A stretch of DNA of 64,000 bases from NCBI GenBank assembly GCA_017623475.1, contig JAGAPC010000020.1:1-64000 (forward strand). The letters run 5' to 3'. The position numbers and the translations under genes were made by a program. This document shows, in pieces, positions 8,864-17,733 of this stretch; position 1 is the stretch's first letter, and each line of letters opens with the position of its first letter. The stretch comes from Clostridia bacterium. GTDB taxonomy: Bacteria; Bacillota; Clostridia; Oscillospirales; UBA644. The notes below the pieces were generated by a model. It did not search any database. It was not told the origin of the DNA and saw only the letters and a list, made by a program, of their open reading frames with translations.

Positions 8864-11227
8864 TTACAATATTTCTAATTTTACGTAGTTGGTCATGAGC
8901 TTTTTCTCGCCGACGGTATCAAACGCCACGGTAAGCATACAGTCGGTCGCCATGGGGGTAACGGCGGTGACGGTGCCTTCCCCGAAGACCTTATGACGAA
9001 TCCTCATTCCCACGGAATAAGACGCCCCTTGGGCAGAAGCCCTGAGCTGTGCGGGGATGCTGGTCACGGTGTTTCTGAAGATCGGTCGGTCTGTCAGGGG
9101 TCTTTTTTGCGGCTGGAAGGCTTCGCGGGGAGGAGCAACGCGGGTTTCAATGCAATCCTCCGGAATTTCCTTTAAAAATCGGGACGCGATGCAATCCTTG
9201 GGTCTGCCGAACATCAGCCGGTTTCGGGTGGAGATGATGTGCAATTCCTTCTTTGCCCGAGTGATTGCCACGTAGCAGAGTCTCCGTTCCTCTTCCACGC
9301 CTCCCGGCTCTTCTGCCGAACGGGCGGAAGGAAAGATCTCTTCCTCAAACCCCGTGATAAATACGGTATCAAATTCCAACCCCTTAGCGCAGTGCATGGT
9401 CATCAAAACCACCGTGTCGTCCTCCGGGTTGAGGGCGTCCACGGCGCTGACCAAAGCGGTCTGCTCCAGGTAATCGCCCAAAGTGTTGCGTCCTTCCTCT
9501 GCCGTTGCGGCAAATTCGGTGATGGCGTTGAGCAATTCCGCCACGTTGTCAAACCGCGCCTGGGCTTCCATTTGGTCAAAGGAATCGTGAAGCCATTGTT
9601 TGTATTGAATACTCGCCACCAAATACTTGAAAAATTCCGGCAACGGCATAACTTGTGCCGCTTCCCGAAGATCTTCGATCAGTTGGGCAAAGGCTTTCAT
9701 TTTGCCCGCCGCCCGTTGCAATTCGGGATATTGATCGGCGTTTTTCAGCACCTCAAAGGGGGAGACCCCGTCCCGGTTGCAAAGGGCAATCAGCCGATCG
9801 ACGGAGGTATCTCCGATGCCCCGCTTCGGCTCGTTGATGATTCGGGCAAGGCGGATGCGATCCTTGGGATTGTGAATGAAATTCAGATACGCCAAAAGAT
9901 CCTGCACTTCCTTCCGCTTGTAGAAGGCAAGTCCTCCGTACACCCGATAGGGGATTCCGTTCCCCCGAAGGGCAGATTCGATGGCGTTACTTTGGGCGTG
10001 GGTGCGGTACAATACGCAAAAATCACGGTAATTCAGCGACTTGTCCGTGCTTTTCCCCGAAAGAATGGATCGGGCGACGTAGGCGCCTTCCTCGTGTTGG
10101 TTGTTCAACTCCCGATAATGGATTTTCGTTCCCTCACCCTTGTCCGACCACAGGTTTTTCCCTTTTCTCCGTTTGTTGTGGGCGATTACCTCGTTTGCGG
10201 CGGTAAGGATGGTATTCGTGGAACGGTAATTCTGCTCCAGGCGGATAACTCTTGCGTCTTGAAATTGATGCTCAAAGGCAAGAATGTTTTCAATATCCGC
10301 CCCGGCAAATTTGTAAATACTCTGGTCGTCATCCCCCACCACGCAGATCTCTCCGCCCTTCGCCAAAAGGGTTACGAGGCGGTACTGCAGCGGGTTGGTG
10401 TCCTGATATTCGTCCACCAATACGTATTTGAACCGACGGTTGACCGCCCGTGCGGCGTCCTCGTCCTGTTCCAGCAGTTTTACGGTATTGAAGATCAGAT
10501 CGTCAAAATCCATGGCGTTGCTTTCGACCAGGGACGCCTGATACGCTTCGTAAATATCGGGAAGCTTCGGAAATTCCGTATCCTTGAATCCGTCGCGGAA
10601 TTCCTTCGGCGTTTGATATTTTCCCTTTGCCTTGTTGATGACCGCGCGGACGAATTTCGTATGATACCGTTCCGCAAGATCCCGTTCCTTCAGAATTCGC
10701 TCCACAAGATTGTTGGAATCCCCGTCGTCGTAGATGGTAAAATCCTTTCCGTACCCCAGCCGATCTGCAAAGCGGCGCAAAATCCGCACGCAGGTGGCGT
10801 GGAAGGTCAACGCCCAAAGATCACGGGCATCTACGTTGAATTTTTTCTCCATCCGTTCCCGCATCTCGCCGGCGGCCCTGTTGGTAAAGGTAATGGCAAG
10901 GAGATTGTAAGGATCAATGGGATCTACCGCCAACAACCGACGGTAGCGTTCTTCTCCCCGACGGGCGGGGTTCTGAAGCGCTTCCTTCAGATATTCCATA
11001 TCGTCCCCGGTTAAGGAATCGGGAACGGTTTGGGAATCGTAAGCGCTTCCGTATTTAATCAAATATCCCAGCTTGTTGACCAGAACGGTGGTCTTTCCGC
11101 TGCCTGCACCTGCCAAAATCAGCAAGGGGCAGTCGCAGGTATATACCGCCTCCCGTTGGGGCGGATTTAAGGCTTCGTATTCTTTGTCAAGCAGGGCTTT
11201 GCGTAACGCGAGGAATTCTTGTTTCAT
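8864..11227 (-). CDS. pcrA: UvrD/PcrA-type ATP-dependent DNA helicase
   Basis: A 787-residue superfamily 1A 3'-5' helicase used in repair and for removing recombinase from DNA. It shows the Q motif LNPPQREAV, Walker A GAGSGKTT (about residues 40-47), LVDEYQDTN (motif II), QNYRST, and the C-terminal VVLMTMHCAKGLEFDTVF and AITRAKKELH motifs. The C-terminal end has the PcrA-type tail GMRIRHKVFGEGTV, an RNA polymerase-binding Tudor-like segment. ATG 11227 with AAAGGAGA 8 bases upstream is preferred to the longer open frame, which would add 28 residues with no ribosome site. First gene of the pcrA-rmuC-nifS-thiI group. Confidence 0.95.
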   Translation of the reverse strand: MKQEFLALRKALLDKEYEALNPPQREAVYTCDCPLLILAGAGSGKTTVLVNKLGYLIKYGSAYDSQTVPDSLTGDDMEYLKEALQNPARRGEERYRRLLAVDPIDPYNLLAITFTNRAAGEMRERMEKKFNVDARDLWALTFHATCVRILRRFADRLGYGKDFTIYDDGDSNNLVERILKERDLAERYHTKFVRAVINKAKGKYQTPKEFRDGFKDTEFPKLPDIYEAYQASLVESNAMDFDDLIFNTVKLLEQDEDAARAVNRRFKYVLVDEYQDTNPLQYRLVTLLAKGGEICVVGDDDQSIYKFAGADIENILAFEHQFQDARVIRLEQNYRSTNTILTAANEVIAHNKRRKGKNLWSDKGEGTKIHYRELNNQHEEGAYVARSILSGKSTDKSLNYRDFCVLYRTHAQSNAIESALRGNGIPYRVYGGLAFYKRKEVQDLLAYLNFIHNPKDRIRLARIINEPKRGIGDTSVDRLIALCNRDGVSPFEVLKNADQYPELQRAAGKMKAFAQLIEDLREAAQVMPLPEFFKYLVASIQYKQWLHDSFDQMEAQARFDNVAELLNAITEFAATAEEGRNTLGDYLEQTALVSAVDALNPEDDTVVLMTMHCAKGLEFDTVFITGFEEEIFPSARSAEEPGGVEEERRLCYVAITRAKKELHIISTRNRLMFGRPKDCIASRFLKEIPEDCIETRVAPPREAFQPQKRPLTDRPIFRNTVTSIPAQLRASAQGASYSVGMRIRHKVFGEGTVTAVTPMATDCMLTVAFDTVGEKKLMTNYVKLEIL

Positions 11228-11413
11228 GTCGTCTCCTTTGGACGGTTCTCCAAAATATACACTTTTATTATAATATAACACACGCACAAAAAAATTGCGG
11301 AATTGAAACATTACTTTGAAACTTTTCTATTCCGTCCGAAAATCCCCGGGGATAATTGTGTCATTTATGGGAAATACTGAAAACAAAAACCATCGAAAGG
11401 ATGTTTCTTTCCC

Positions 11414-12322
11414 ATGAAACGGTATAAAAAATTTTGGATTGTTCTCTCCGCTTCTTTGTTGGCGGCGGTTCTTCTTGCGGGGGTCGGACTATGGCTCATG
11501 CCCCCTGCGGCGCAGGAGACGCTGTCCCAATTCGGCTCGACCGGGACGGAGGTTCGGCAGATTCAGACGGCGTTGAAGCGGCAGGGATATTACAACGGCT
11601 CTATCGATGGAATCTACGGTTCCGCCACCCAATCGGCGGTGCGTAAATTCCAGGCGGCAAAGGGGTTGACCGTGGACGGAATTTGCGGAAGCGCAACCTT
11701 GAGCGCTTTGGGAATCGGAGGATCTTCGACTACCCTCCGCCGAGGCTCTACCGGAAGTTCGGTGCGGAAGGTTCAGCAGAAGTTACTGAATTGGGGGTAT
11801 TATTCCGGCTCGGTGGACGGAATCTACGGTTCGGCTACCGAATCTGCCGTTCGGAAATTCCAGCGAAATAACGGACTTACCGCCGACGGGATCTGCGGCG
11901 TCAAAACCCTTTCCGCTATGGGACTTTCGTCTCTTGCAAGCGCTTCCCACACTACGTCGGCAAACAACGGAGACGTATATCTTTTGGCACGCATTATTTC
12001 CGCCGAGGCGCGGGGCGAATCCTATCGGGGACAGGTCGCCGTGGGTGCGGTGGTCATGAATCGGGTGCGCTCCTCCAAATTCCCCAATACGCTGGCAGGA
12101 GTCATTTATCAAAAGGGCGCCTTTACCGCCGTTGACGACGGTCAATTCGATCAACCCATCGCCGATTCCGCTTACCGTGCCGCACGGGAGGTGCTGGCAG
12201 GGGCAGACCCCACCGGCGGATGCCTGTATTATTACAACCCCGCGACCGCAACCTCCTCCTGGATTTACACGCTCCCGGTCAAGATGACCATCGGAAAACA
12301 TCGGTTTTCTATGGGAAAGTAA
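11414..12322 (+). CDS. sleB: SleB-type spore cortex-lytic enzyme with two peptidoglycan-binding domains
   Basis: A 302-residue secreted cell-wall hydrolase. It begins with a signal/anchor segment (about residues 8-30), followed by two peptidoglycan-binding type 1 domains (about 41-95 and 105-160; each has the GxDGIYGSATxSAVRKFQ pattern) and a Hydrolase_2/SleB catalytic domain (about 184-300) with ARIISAEARGE holding the likely catalytic glutamate. Bacillus SleB has one binding domain; the second here is a tandem duplication visible in the DNA. SleB is a lytic transglycosylase acting on muramic-lactam cortex during germination. No ypeB follows, though it is the usual partner in Bacillus. The start follows GAAAGGATG. 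Confidence 0.88.
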   Translation: MKRYKKFWIVLSASLLAAVLLAGVGLWLMPPAAQETLSQFGSTGTEVRQIQTALKRQGYYNGSIDGIYGSATQSAVRKFQAAKGLTVDGICGSATLSALGIGGSSTTLRRGSTGSSVRKVQQKLLNWGYYSGSVDGIYGSATESAVRKFQRNNGLTADGICGVKTLSAMGLSSLASASHTTSANNGDVYLLARIISAEARGESYRGQVAVGAVVMNRVRSSKFPNTLAGVIYQKGAFTAVDDGQFDQPIADSAYRAAREVLAGADPTGGCLYYYNPATATSSWIYTLPVKMTIGKHRFSMGK

Positions 12323-12328
12323 GATAAA

Positions 12329-12466
12329 ATGCAAAATGCAGCCCCTTCCACCGCCAAAGGCGGTCCCCCTTCCCCTCGCCCCTGAGGCGGGGGACGGCAA
12401 GGGAGAATGCAAAATGCAAAATAATCTCCACTCTTCACTCTTCACTCTCCATTCTCGAATATCTTT
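12329..12466. repeat. Intergenic low-complexity repeat cluster after sleB
   Basis: The stretch contains ATGCAAAATGCA twice (near 12329 and 12408), a small inverted repeat ACCGCC/GGCGGT near 12350, CGCC/GGCG blocks, and a tandem ACTCTTC run near 12430-12446. No gene is seen. It looks like a dispersed intergenic repeat rather than a terminator, since no T-run follows the hairpins. Confidence 0.5.
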
Positions 12467-12519
12467 TCCTTTCGCCGCATAAAGTGAAACAGAAAACGAC
12501 GGAAAGGAAAGTGTTCGGA

Positions 12520-13482
12520 ATGGACAAAGAACAATTTTTACCGGAAGGAACCTTCGGGAAAACGGAGCATTCCCTGGCGACGCTGGAAAAGGCGCGGGCG
12601 TCGGGACAGATTTTGGAGGCAAAGGCGATTCTTTGCGACAGCAGTCATAATCTGGTGGTCGATCTGGGGGATCTGCGCGGAGTGATCCCCAGGGGAGAAG
12701 CCGCCTTGGGAATCCGGGAAGGAACGGTCAAGGATATTGCCATTCTTTCCCGAGTGAATAAGCCGGTGTGCTTTAAGGTCACTGATCTTTTGCGTCGGGA
12801 TCAGGTTTCCCGATGCTGCGACGCTCCGGAAGCCTTCCGTCCGGGAACCCTTTCCGATCCGGTGGCGCTGTTGTCCCGCAGGGCGGCACAGCAGCAGGTG
12901 CAGGAGGAATTGCTCTCACGGGTTCGCCCCGGAGATATTCTGGACGCCCGCATTACTCACATGGAATCCTTTGGTGCTTTTGCGGATATCGGTTGCGGAA
13001 TCGTGGGCTTGATCTCCATCGAAAACATTTCGGTCTCCCGCATTTCCCATCCAAGGGATCGCTTTACCAGGGATCAACCGATCAAGGTGGTCGTCAAGGA
13101 GATCGATCGGGAGAAAAAGCGGTTCGTGCTATCCCATAAGGAATTGTTGGGAACCTGGGAGGAAAACGCCGCCCAATTCGACGTGGGGCAGACGGTCTGC
13201 GGAATCGTCCGTTCGGTGGAGGAATACGGCATTTTCGTGGAATTAGCGCCGAACCTCGCGGGGCTTGCGGAATGTCGGGAGGGGGTGCGCCCCGGTCAGC
13301 AGGCGACGGTTTATATCAAAAACATCATTCCCGAAAAAATGAAGGTAAAATTGAGCCTCATCGACGCATTTGACGGAGAAGCGGAAACGGCGTTGCGGTA
13401 CTATCTCCCGGGGGCTCACATGGATCGGTTTGTCTATTCCCCGGAGGGCGCCTTGCGGCGGGTTGAGACAATCTTTACATAA
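12520..13482 (+). CDS. S1-domain RNA-binding protein (small ribosomal protein S1-like)
   Basis: A 320-residue protein with at least two canonical S1 OB-fold domains (about residues 133-205, opening RPGDILDARITHMESFGAF, and 215-280, opening VGQTVCGIVRSVEEYGIFVEL) and a divergent S1-like region before them (about 35-100). Proteins of this type in Clostridia are often labelled RpsA-like, but they are shorter than genuine S1 and their ribosome association is unproven. The start is ambiguous: ATG 12520 is 12 bases from GGAAAGG, while an in-frame GTG at 12511 lies 3-4 bases from it. The gene stands alone; no clear terminator is seen before the promoter at 13500. Confidence 0.78.
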   Translation: MDKEQFLPEGTFGKTEHSLATLEKARASGQILEAKAILCDSSHNLVVDLGDLRGVIPRGEAALGIREGTVKDIAILSRVNKPVCFKVTDLLRRDQVSRCCDAPEAFRPGTLSDPVALLSRRAAQQQVQEELLSRVRPGDILDARITHMESFGAFADIGCGIVGLISIENISVSRISHPRDRFTRDQPIKVVVKEIDREKKRFVLSHKELLGTWEENAAQFDVGQTVCGIVRSVEEYGIFVELAPNLAGLAECREGVRPGQQATVYIKNIIPEKMKVKLSLIDAFDGEAETALRYYLPGAHMDRFVYSPEGALRRVETIFT

Positions 13483-13499
13483 ATGTTGCAGATTTTTTC

Positions 13500-13528
13500 T
13501 TGACATTCCGCATTTCTTATAGTATTAT
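13500..13528 (+). promoter_or_regulatory. Sigma-A promoter for the two-gene membrane protein operon
   Basis: TTGACA at 13500-13505, 17-base spacer, TATTAT at 13523-13528. Confidence 0.75.
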
Positions 13529-13583
13529 AAATATAGTATGACCTTGTTGCCCGTCTCCGGATTTCGGGGACGGGTCGGGTCGT

Positions 13584-14195
13584 TTGGAACGGGGAGGGAT
13601 CGCTCTGGATCGTTTATTAAAGCGTTATATTTTCGTCGAAGGTCTTCTCGGAATCGCCGTTATGATTTTGGGATCGGTGCTCGGCGGCGTGGTGTTGCCG
13701 GCGTTGGGGGCTTGCATGATCGGGTTTGCGGCCCAATGCTACGCCCGTTCGGACAAGCATCCGTGGGCGGTCATCGGACTTGCCCTGTTCTCCCTTCTTG
13801 CCCTGACCGGAAGCGGAATTTCGGCGTTTACGTTGCTGACGAGCCTTTCCCGATATGCGGATTCCACCTCGCCGTTGACGGTGCTTTTAGTTCTTTCGGT
13901 GATGACTCTCGTTCAGAGCTTTTTGGCGCTTCCCTTGGAGGATCGCACGGATCTGTCCTTTTTGCGTCGGGGCATTTCCCAAACGACTGCCTTTTCCGCC
14001 ATTGGCTTCGGGGGGATCGTTTTAACCTATCTGTTATCCTTCGTGCTTTACAATTCTGTGACGGAAGGGGAGACGGTTCCGGATTTCCACTATCTGGAGG
14101 GCGTCCTTGCCCTTGCCATGGTGCTGACTGCCGTCCGCGGCGTGCTTTTGAGTTTTTTGAAGAAAAAGGAGAAAATCCAGGATGAAACAGCTTAA
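13584..14195 (+). CDS. Unrecognised integral membrane protein
   Basis: Up to 203 residues with about five or six hydrophobic segments (roughly residues 15-35, 38-52, 58-85, 95-115, 135-158, 168-190) and a lysine-rich C-terminus (LKKKEKIQDETA). I do not recognise a family. The start is uncertain: TTG 13584 opens the frame but has no clear ribosome site, a GGGAGGG at 13592-13598 would suit a CTG at 13605, and the first ATG is at 13662. The end overlaps the next gene by 14 bases, so the two are translationally coupled and probably work together. Confidence 0.6.
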   Translation: MERGGIALDRLLKRYIFVEGLLGIAVMILGSVLGGVVLPALGACMIGFAAQCYARSDKHPWAVIGLALFSLLALTGSGISAFTLLTSLSRYADSTSPLTVLLVLSVMTLVQSFLALPLEDRTDLSFLRRGISQTTAFSAIGFGGIVLTYLLSFVLYNSVTEGETVPDFHYLEGVLALAMVLTAVRGVLLSFLKKKEKIQDETA

Positions 14196-15138
14196 CCTCT
14201 GGAGAAACGTGCTGAACCTGTTTCTGCGCTACGCCATGATCTGCGTGTTCATGTTTATGTGCGTCGTTGTCATTTCAAGCAACGCCGCCCTGTTGGGGCC
14301 CCTGTTCGGCGTGTTCTATTTCGTTGCGCTGATCTATTACTTTTGGTTTACTATGCGCACCGAGGGGGAATTGGACGTCAATCGGGTCAAAATCGGGCAA
14401 ATGCCCCGCTTCCGCTTTAAGGGGGCGGTCTGCGCGTTGATTTTGGCAGTTCCTCTGATGATTATCAACGTAGTTCCCAATTTCTTCCCCAATCCGGTTC
14501 CGGAGGAATATCAAGCCTATTTTACCGGAGAAGCCACCTATCTTTCCGAAACCGATTCCTTTAATCAATCCCTGCGTGAGGTTTCCGGAAAGGACGGTTA
14601 TATTTCGGAAATCACCTTTGATAAAAACCAGCAGATCCTTCACATTACTTACGAAACGTCGGACGGCAATCGGGTTCTTTGCGACGGAACGACCCAAGAT
14701 CAGAATAAAATCTACGCCTTTACCTCGGACGATCTGAAAAACGAAGCGGGGGAGCCGATCAAGGTCTATTATACGGCAGACGCAGAGCTGACCGACGAGC
14801 AGAAAAACGCCTTTGAAGAGTGCAAAAACGCCGTGGACGATATTGCCGCCGTCATGGGAAGCTATCCCCATTGGCAGCAGATCTGGTCGGTGGTCAAGGC
14901 GGCTTTGGTGGTGGCGTTGCAGTATTTCTGCTCCATCTTTGCCGGAAACAGCGCTTTGTGGAGCTCCGTGGTCTATTGCCTCTGTATGTTGGTTTTGTGT
15001 GTCGCCGCCCAGGTGGGCTACGAGATGGGCTACCGCAACATCGTATTGCTTCGCAAAAACAAAAAGCAGCCCGATCCCAAGGCAGGGGATTCCATCGTGA
15101 TTCAGCGGGGAAGACGGTCTTCCGAGGACGGGGAATAA
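14182..15138 (+). CDS. Unrecognised membrane protein with an extracytoplasmic middle domain
   Basis: A 318-residue protein. Two membrane segments near residues 15-35 and 37-55 and one near 82-98 are followed by a soluble region of about 140 residues (about 100-235: acidic, many D/E/T/S, no cysteine pattern) and two more hydrophobic segments (about 235-285). The last 35 residues are basic and cytoplasmic in style. I do not recognise the family. It overlaps the upstream membrane protein gene and shares its promoter at 13500. Function unknown. Confidence 0.65.
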   Translation: MKQLNLWRNVLNLFLRYAMICVFMFMCVVVISSNAALLGPLFGVFYFVALIYYFWFTMRTEGELDVNRVKIGQMPRFRFKGAVCALILAVPLMIINVVPNFFPNPVPEEYQAYFTGEATYLSETDSFNQSLREVSGKDGYISEITFDKNQQILHITYETSDGNRVLCDGTTQDQNKIYAFTSDDLKNEAGEPIKVYYTADAELTDEQKNAFEECKNAVDDIAAVMGSYPHWQQIWSVVKAALVVALQYFCSIFAGNSALWSSVVYCLCMLVLCVAAQVGYEMGYRNIVLLRKNKKQPDPKAGDSIVIQRGRRSSEDGE

Positions 15139-15180
15139 CTACGCAAACCAATTCGGTTTAAAAACAATATATTTTCAAAC

Positions 15181-15220
15181 GCACCGATGGGAACTTTTTC
15201 CTGTCGGTGCAATATTTTTT
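15181..15220 (+). terminator. Intrinsic terminator
   Basis: Stem GCACCGA (15181-15187) with TCGGTGC (15204-15210), then AATATTTTTTTTT. Confidence 0.85.
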
Positions 15221-15317
15221 TTTATTTTAAAGATCTAAAAAACAGAAATGCAAAAAATGGAAGGGACAAAATCTTTCCACGTGGGTATAATAGTTTCTGA
15301 AAGGAGGCTGATATGCC

Positions 15318-16058
15318 TTGAAAAAAACGATTCAGATCCTTGTTTCGGCTCTTTTGATTTCAATCTTTGCCGTTCTTCCTCTTTCTGCCCAGAAAACCGA
15401 TTATCAGATCGGCGAGGCGGAGGGCGGACTTTTGAACGACGGAAAAATAAAAGACGCATTTCAGAAGGCCGTGGACAAATTTGAAGAATGGATGTATGAA
15501 GGAGTTCCTTCCGGCTACGTGACCATGGAAGAGGATTATTATCTCCAGAAATATTCCGACAAAAACAATCAGAACGCCGCCATTTACGTAGGTCCGGACT
15601 ACGGCTCCTACGTCCTTCGCGGACCGATCTACGACCAGCTGGAGTCTATCGGCGGACTGAAAACCGTCGGACGTCCCGTGTCCGACGCCTACGAGGTCAA
15701 CGGTACCTGGTATCAGAATTTTGAAAAGGGCTACGCTTCGGCTGCCAAGGATTCCGGCAAAGCGGTCTTCACCCAAGGGGTTCATGTGGATTCCAAGGGC
15801 GGAACGATCCCCCTGAACGTGACCGATAACGCCACGGGAACCGGGTCCGGAAGCGGAACCTCCGGAAGCGACGGAAGTACGATGACCACCGACACCACCG
15901 ACGGAAGCAACACCCTGTCTTCTCCCTCCGAGATGATCAGCGACGTTGTCAGCGACGTGGAAGAGGCGGCGCCCCGGTGGGGAATGTGGGTTTTCATTAT
16001 TCTCCTGCTTTCGGCGGTTGGGATTTTGGTAATCTATTGGTTCCTCAAGAAGAAATAA
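15318..16058 (+). CDS. Secreted, membrane-anchored LGFP-like repeat protein
   Basis: A 246-residue protein with a signal peptide (about residues 1-24), an LGFP-like region (about 95-155, pattern GPIYDQLESIGGLKTVGRPVS then NGTWYQNFEKGYA, quoted in part), a Gly/Ser/Thr/Asp linker (about 170-210) and a C-terminal membrane helix (about 222-242) ending in KKK. The layout suggests a surface domain held by a C-terminal anchor. LGFP repeats occur in cell-wall-associated proteins, often next to hydrolases. The start is TTG 15318, 10 bases from AGGAGG; the ATG at 15313 is out of frame and stops after two codons. A TATAAT at 15286-15291 is a probable -10 box. Confidence 0.7.
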   Translation: MKKTIQILVSALLISIFAVLPLSAQKTDYQIGEAEGGLLNDGKIKDAFQKAVDKFEEWMYEGVPSGYVTMEEDYYLQKYSDKNNQNAAIYVGPDYGSYVLRGPIYDQLESIGGLKTVGRPVSDAYEVNGTWYQNFEKGYASAAKDSGKAVFTQGVHVDSKGGTIPLNVTDNATGTGSGSGTSGSDGSTMTTDTTDGSNTLSSPSEMISDVVSDVEEAAPRWGMWVFIILLLSAVGILVIYWFLKKK

Positions 16059-16064
16059 CACCGT

Positions 16065-16108
16065 TTCCCTGTTTCCGTTTTCACTGCCGGAGACAGGGAA
16101 TTTTTTTT
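16065..16108 (+). terminator. Intrinsic terminator
   Basis: TTCCCTGT...CCG pairs with CGG...ACAGGGAA, ending at 16100, then eight T. Confidence 0.88.
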
Positions 16109-16200
16109 ACTCTTCCGCGTTAAAATACATGAGCAGGAGTCTGTCTCTCGGATTCCCTTTAATGTTCAAAAAAATGTAAAGTTTTTCCTTTCGTTTGCTC

Positions 16201-16229
16201 TTGCAAAATTCGATGGATTGTAGTATAAT
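16201..16229 (+). promoter_or_regulatory. Sigma-A promoter of the decarboxylase operon
   Basis: TTGCAA at 16201-16206, 17-base spacer, TATAAT at 16224-16229; the transcript would have a leader of about 75 bases. Confidence 0.78.
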
Positions 16230-16313
16230 GTAAAATGGAGTAGATTGGAGAATCTTTCTCCCGTCTCCCTTTCAGTAACGACGCAATTTAAATCTTTCAG
16301 GAGGATATAAGTA

Positions 16314-17732
16314 ATGAAAGCACAGGAAAAATTCGCTCGTTTCCAAGCCCTTCGCGCCGAGATTGAGCGTAAACCCTCGTCTTTCTCCGGGAATACTGCC
16401 CGGGAACGGTTGGCGATGCTTTTTGACGAAGGAACCTTCGTTGAAGTGGGCGCCTTCGTCCGTCAGCGTCCCACCGAGTACGGCTGTGCCGAATCGCCCG
16501 AAGGGGTGGTTACCGGTTACGGTGCCGTGGACGGCGTTTTGGTCTTTGCCTTTGCCCAGGATCCTGCCGTCAGCAAGGGTGCAATCAGCGAAATGCACGC
16601 CCAAAAAATCAAAAATATTATCTCTATGGCGATGAAGGCAGACGCCCCCGTCGTTTCCTTTTTGGATTCCTGCGGAATGCGGATCGGAGAAGGGATCGAC
16701 GCCCTTGCAGGCTACGGAGAAATTTTAAGTCTTTGCAGTGAAATGCAGGGGATCGTTCCTCACGTATGCGTGGTCAGCGGCGTTTGCGCCGGCGCGATGT
16801 CGTTCCTGCCCGCCTTTGCCGATTATACCATCATGCTGAAAAACGCCGAATTATTCCTCTCCGCACCGTCGGTGGTTCAAGCCCGCTTCGGTCAGAAGAC
16901 CGGGGATGCAACGTCCGCCTACGAGACGGGGCTGGCTTCGGTGATCTGCGATACGGACGCGGATGCCGCCGACGCGGTCAGAGCCTTCTTTAACGCCTTC
17001 GGCGCGGTGGAAACCGACGACGACGTAAACCGCCTGACCCCCGAAATCGCCGATATTCTTTCTTCCGAGGGATACGACGTTTCTGCGGTGATTTCTCAAA
17101 TTTCCGACGGCGGTGAAATGGTGGAATTTTCCGGCGGATATGCCAAAAATATCGTCACCGGGCTGATTCATCTGGACGGAACCCCCTGTGGGGTTATCGC
17201 CAACAATCCTGCCGTGGAAAAGGGCGATCTGAACGCCGCCGCCTGTGACAAGGCCTCGAAGTTTATTGAATTTTGCGATAACTACGATATTCCGGTCATC
17301 ACCCTGGTCGATACCGACGGCTTTGCGGTGGAGGTCGGCGCGAATCTTTCCGAATCTGCCCGCCTCGTCGCCGCCTACGCCGATTCCGACGCGGTAAAAA
17401 TTACCCTCATCACCGGCAGAGCCTACGGTGCGGGGTATCTTTCGATGGGTGCCAAGCATACGGGAGCCGACGTGGTTTTAGCCTATCCTACGGCGCAGAT
17501 TGCCCCCCTTCCCGCCGATACCGGCGCCGTCTTTTTGGGGGATAAGACCATCTCCGAATCGGACGATCCCGTACAAACCCGTAACCAGCTGATCGCCGCC
17601 TACGGCGAGACTTTGGCTTCTCCCTTGCAAGCGGCACAGCGGGGGTACGTGGACGATATTATTGAGATCGCCACCACCCGCCAGCTGTTGGTCAGCTCGT
17701 TGAATCTCTTCTTGCAGGAGGGGGATCAGTAA
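16314..17732 (+). CDS. Acyl-CoA carboxyltransferase subunit (MmdA / transcarboxylase 12S type)
   Basis: A 472-residue crotonase-fold carboxyltransferase that moves CO2 between biotin and an acyl-CoA such as methylmalonyl-CoA. It begins with ARERLAMLFDEGTFVEVG (about residues 28-45), the classic N-terminal carboxyltransferase block, has AGYGEILSLCSEMQG and a VCAGAMSFLPAFADYTIML stretch, and in the C-terminal half IPVITLVDTDGFAVEVG and AYGAGYLSMGAKHTGAD. Its relatives are the alpha subunit of methylmalonyl-CoA decarboxylase and the 12S subunit of transcarboxylase, usually slightly longer (about 510). It is the first gene of an operon whose other members are the delta, biotin, beta and oxaloacetate-type subunits, one base before the next start. 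The acyl-CoA specificity cannot be read from the sequence. AGGAGG precedes the ATG. Confidence 0.88.
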   Translation: MKAQEKFARFQALRAEIERKPSSFSGNTARERLAMLFDEGTFVEVGAFVRQRPTEYGCAESPEGVVTGYGAVDGVLVFAFAQDPAVSKGAISEMHAQKIKNIISMAMKADAPVVSFLDSCGMRIGEGIDALAGYGEILSLCSEMQGIVPHVCVVSGVCAGAMSFLPAFADYTIMLKNAELFLSAPSVVQARFGQKTGDATSAYETGLASVICDTDADAADAVRAFFNAFGAVETDDDVNRLTPEIADILSSEGYDVSAVISQISDGGEMVEFSGGYAKNIVTGLIHLDGTPCGVIANNPAVEKGDLNAAACDKASKFIEFCDNYDIPVITLVDTDGFAVEVGANLSESARLVAAYADSDAVKITLITGRAYGAGYLSMGAKHTGADVVLAYPTAQIAPLPADTGAVFLGDKTISESDDPVQTRNQLIAAYGETLASPLQAAQRGYVDDIIEIATTRQLLVSSLNLFLQEGDQ

Positions 17733-17733
17733 C

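Noticed and set aside
9239-11014. 591-codon plus-strand open frame opposite pcrA
   Set aside because: All helicase motifs lie on the minus strand; the plus translation has no recognisable domain.
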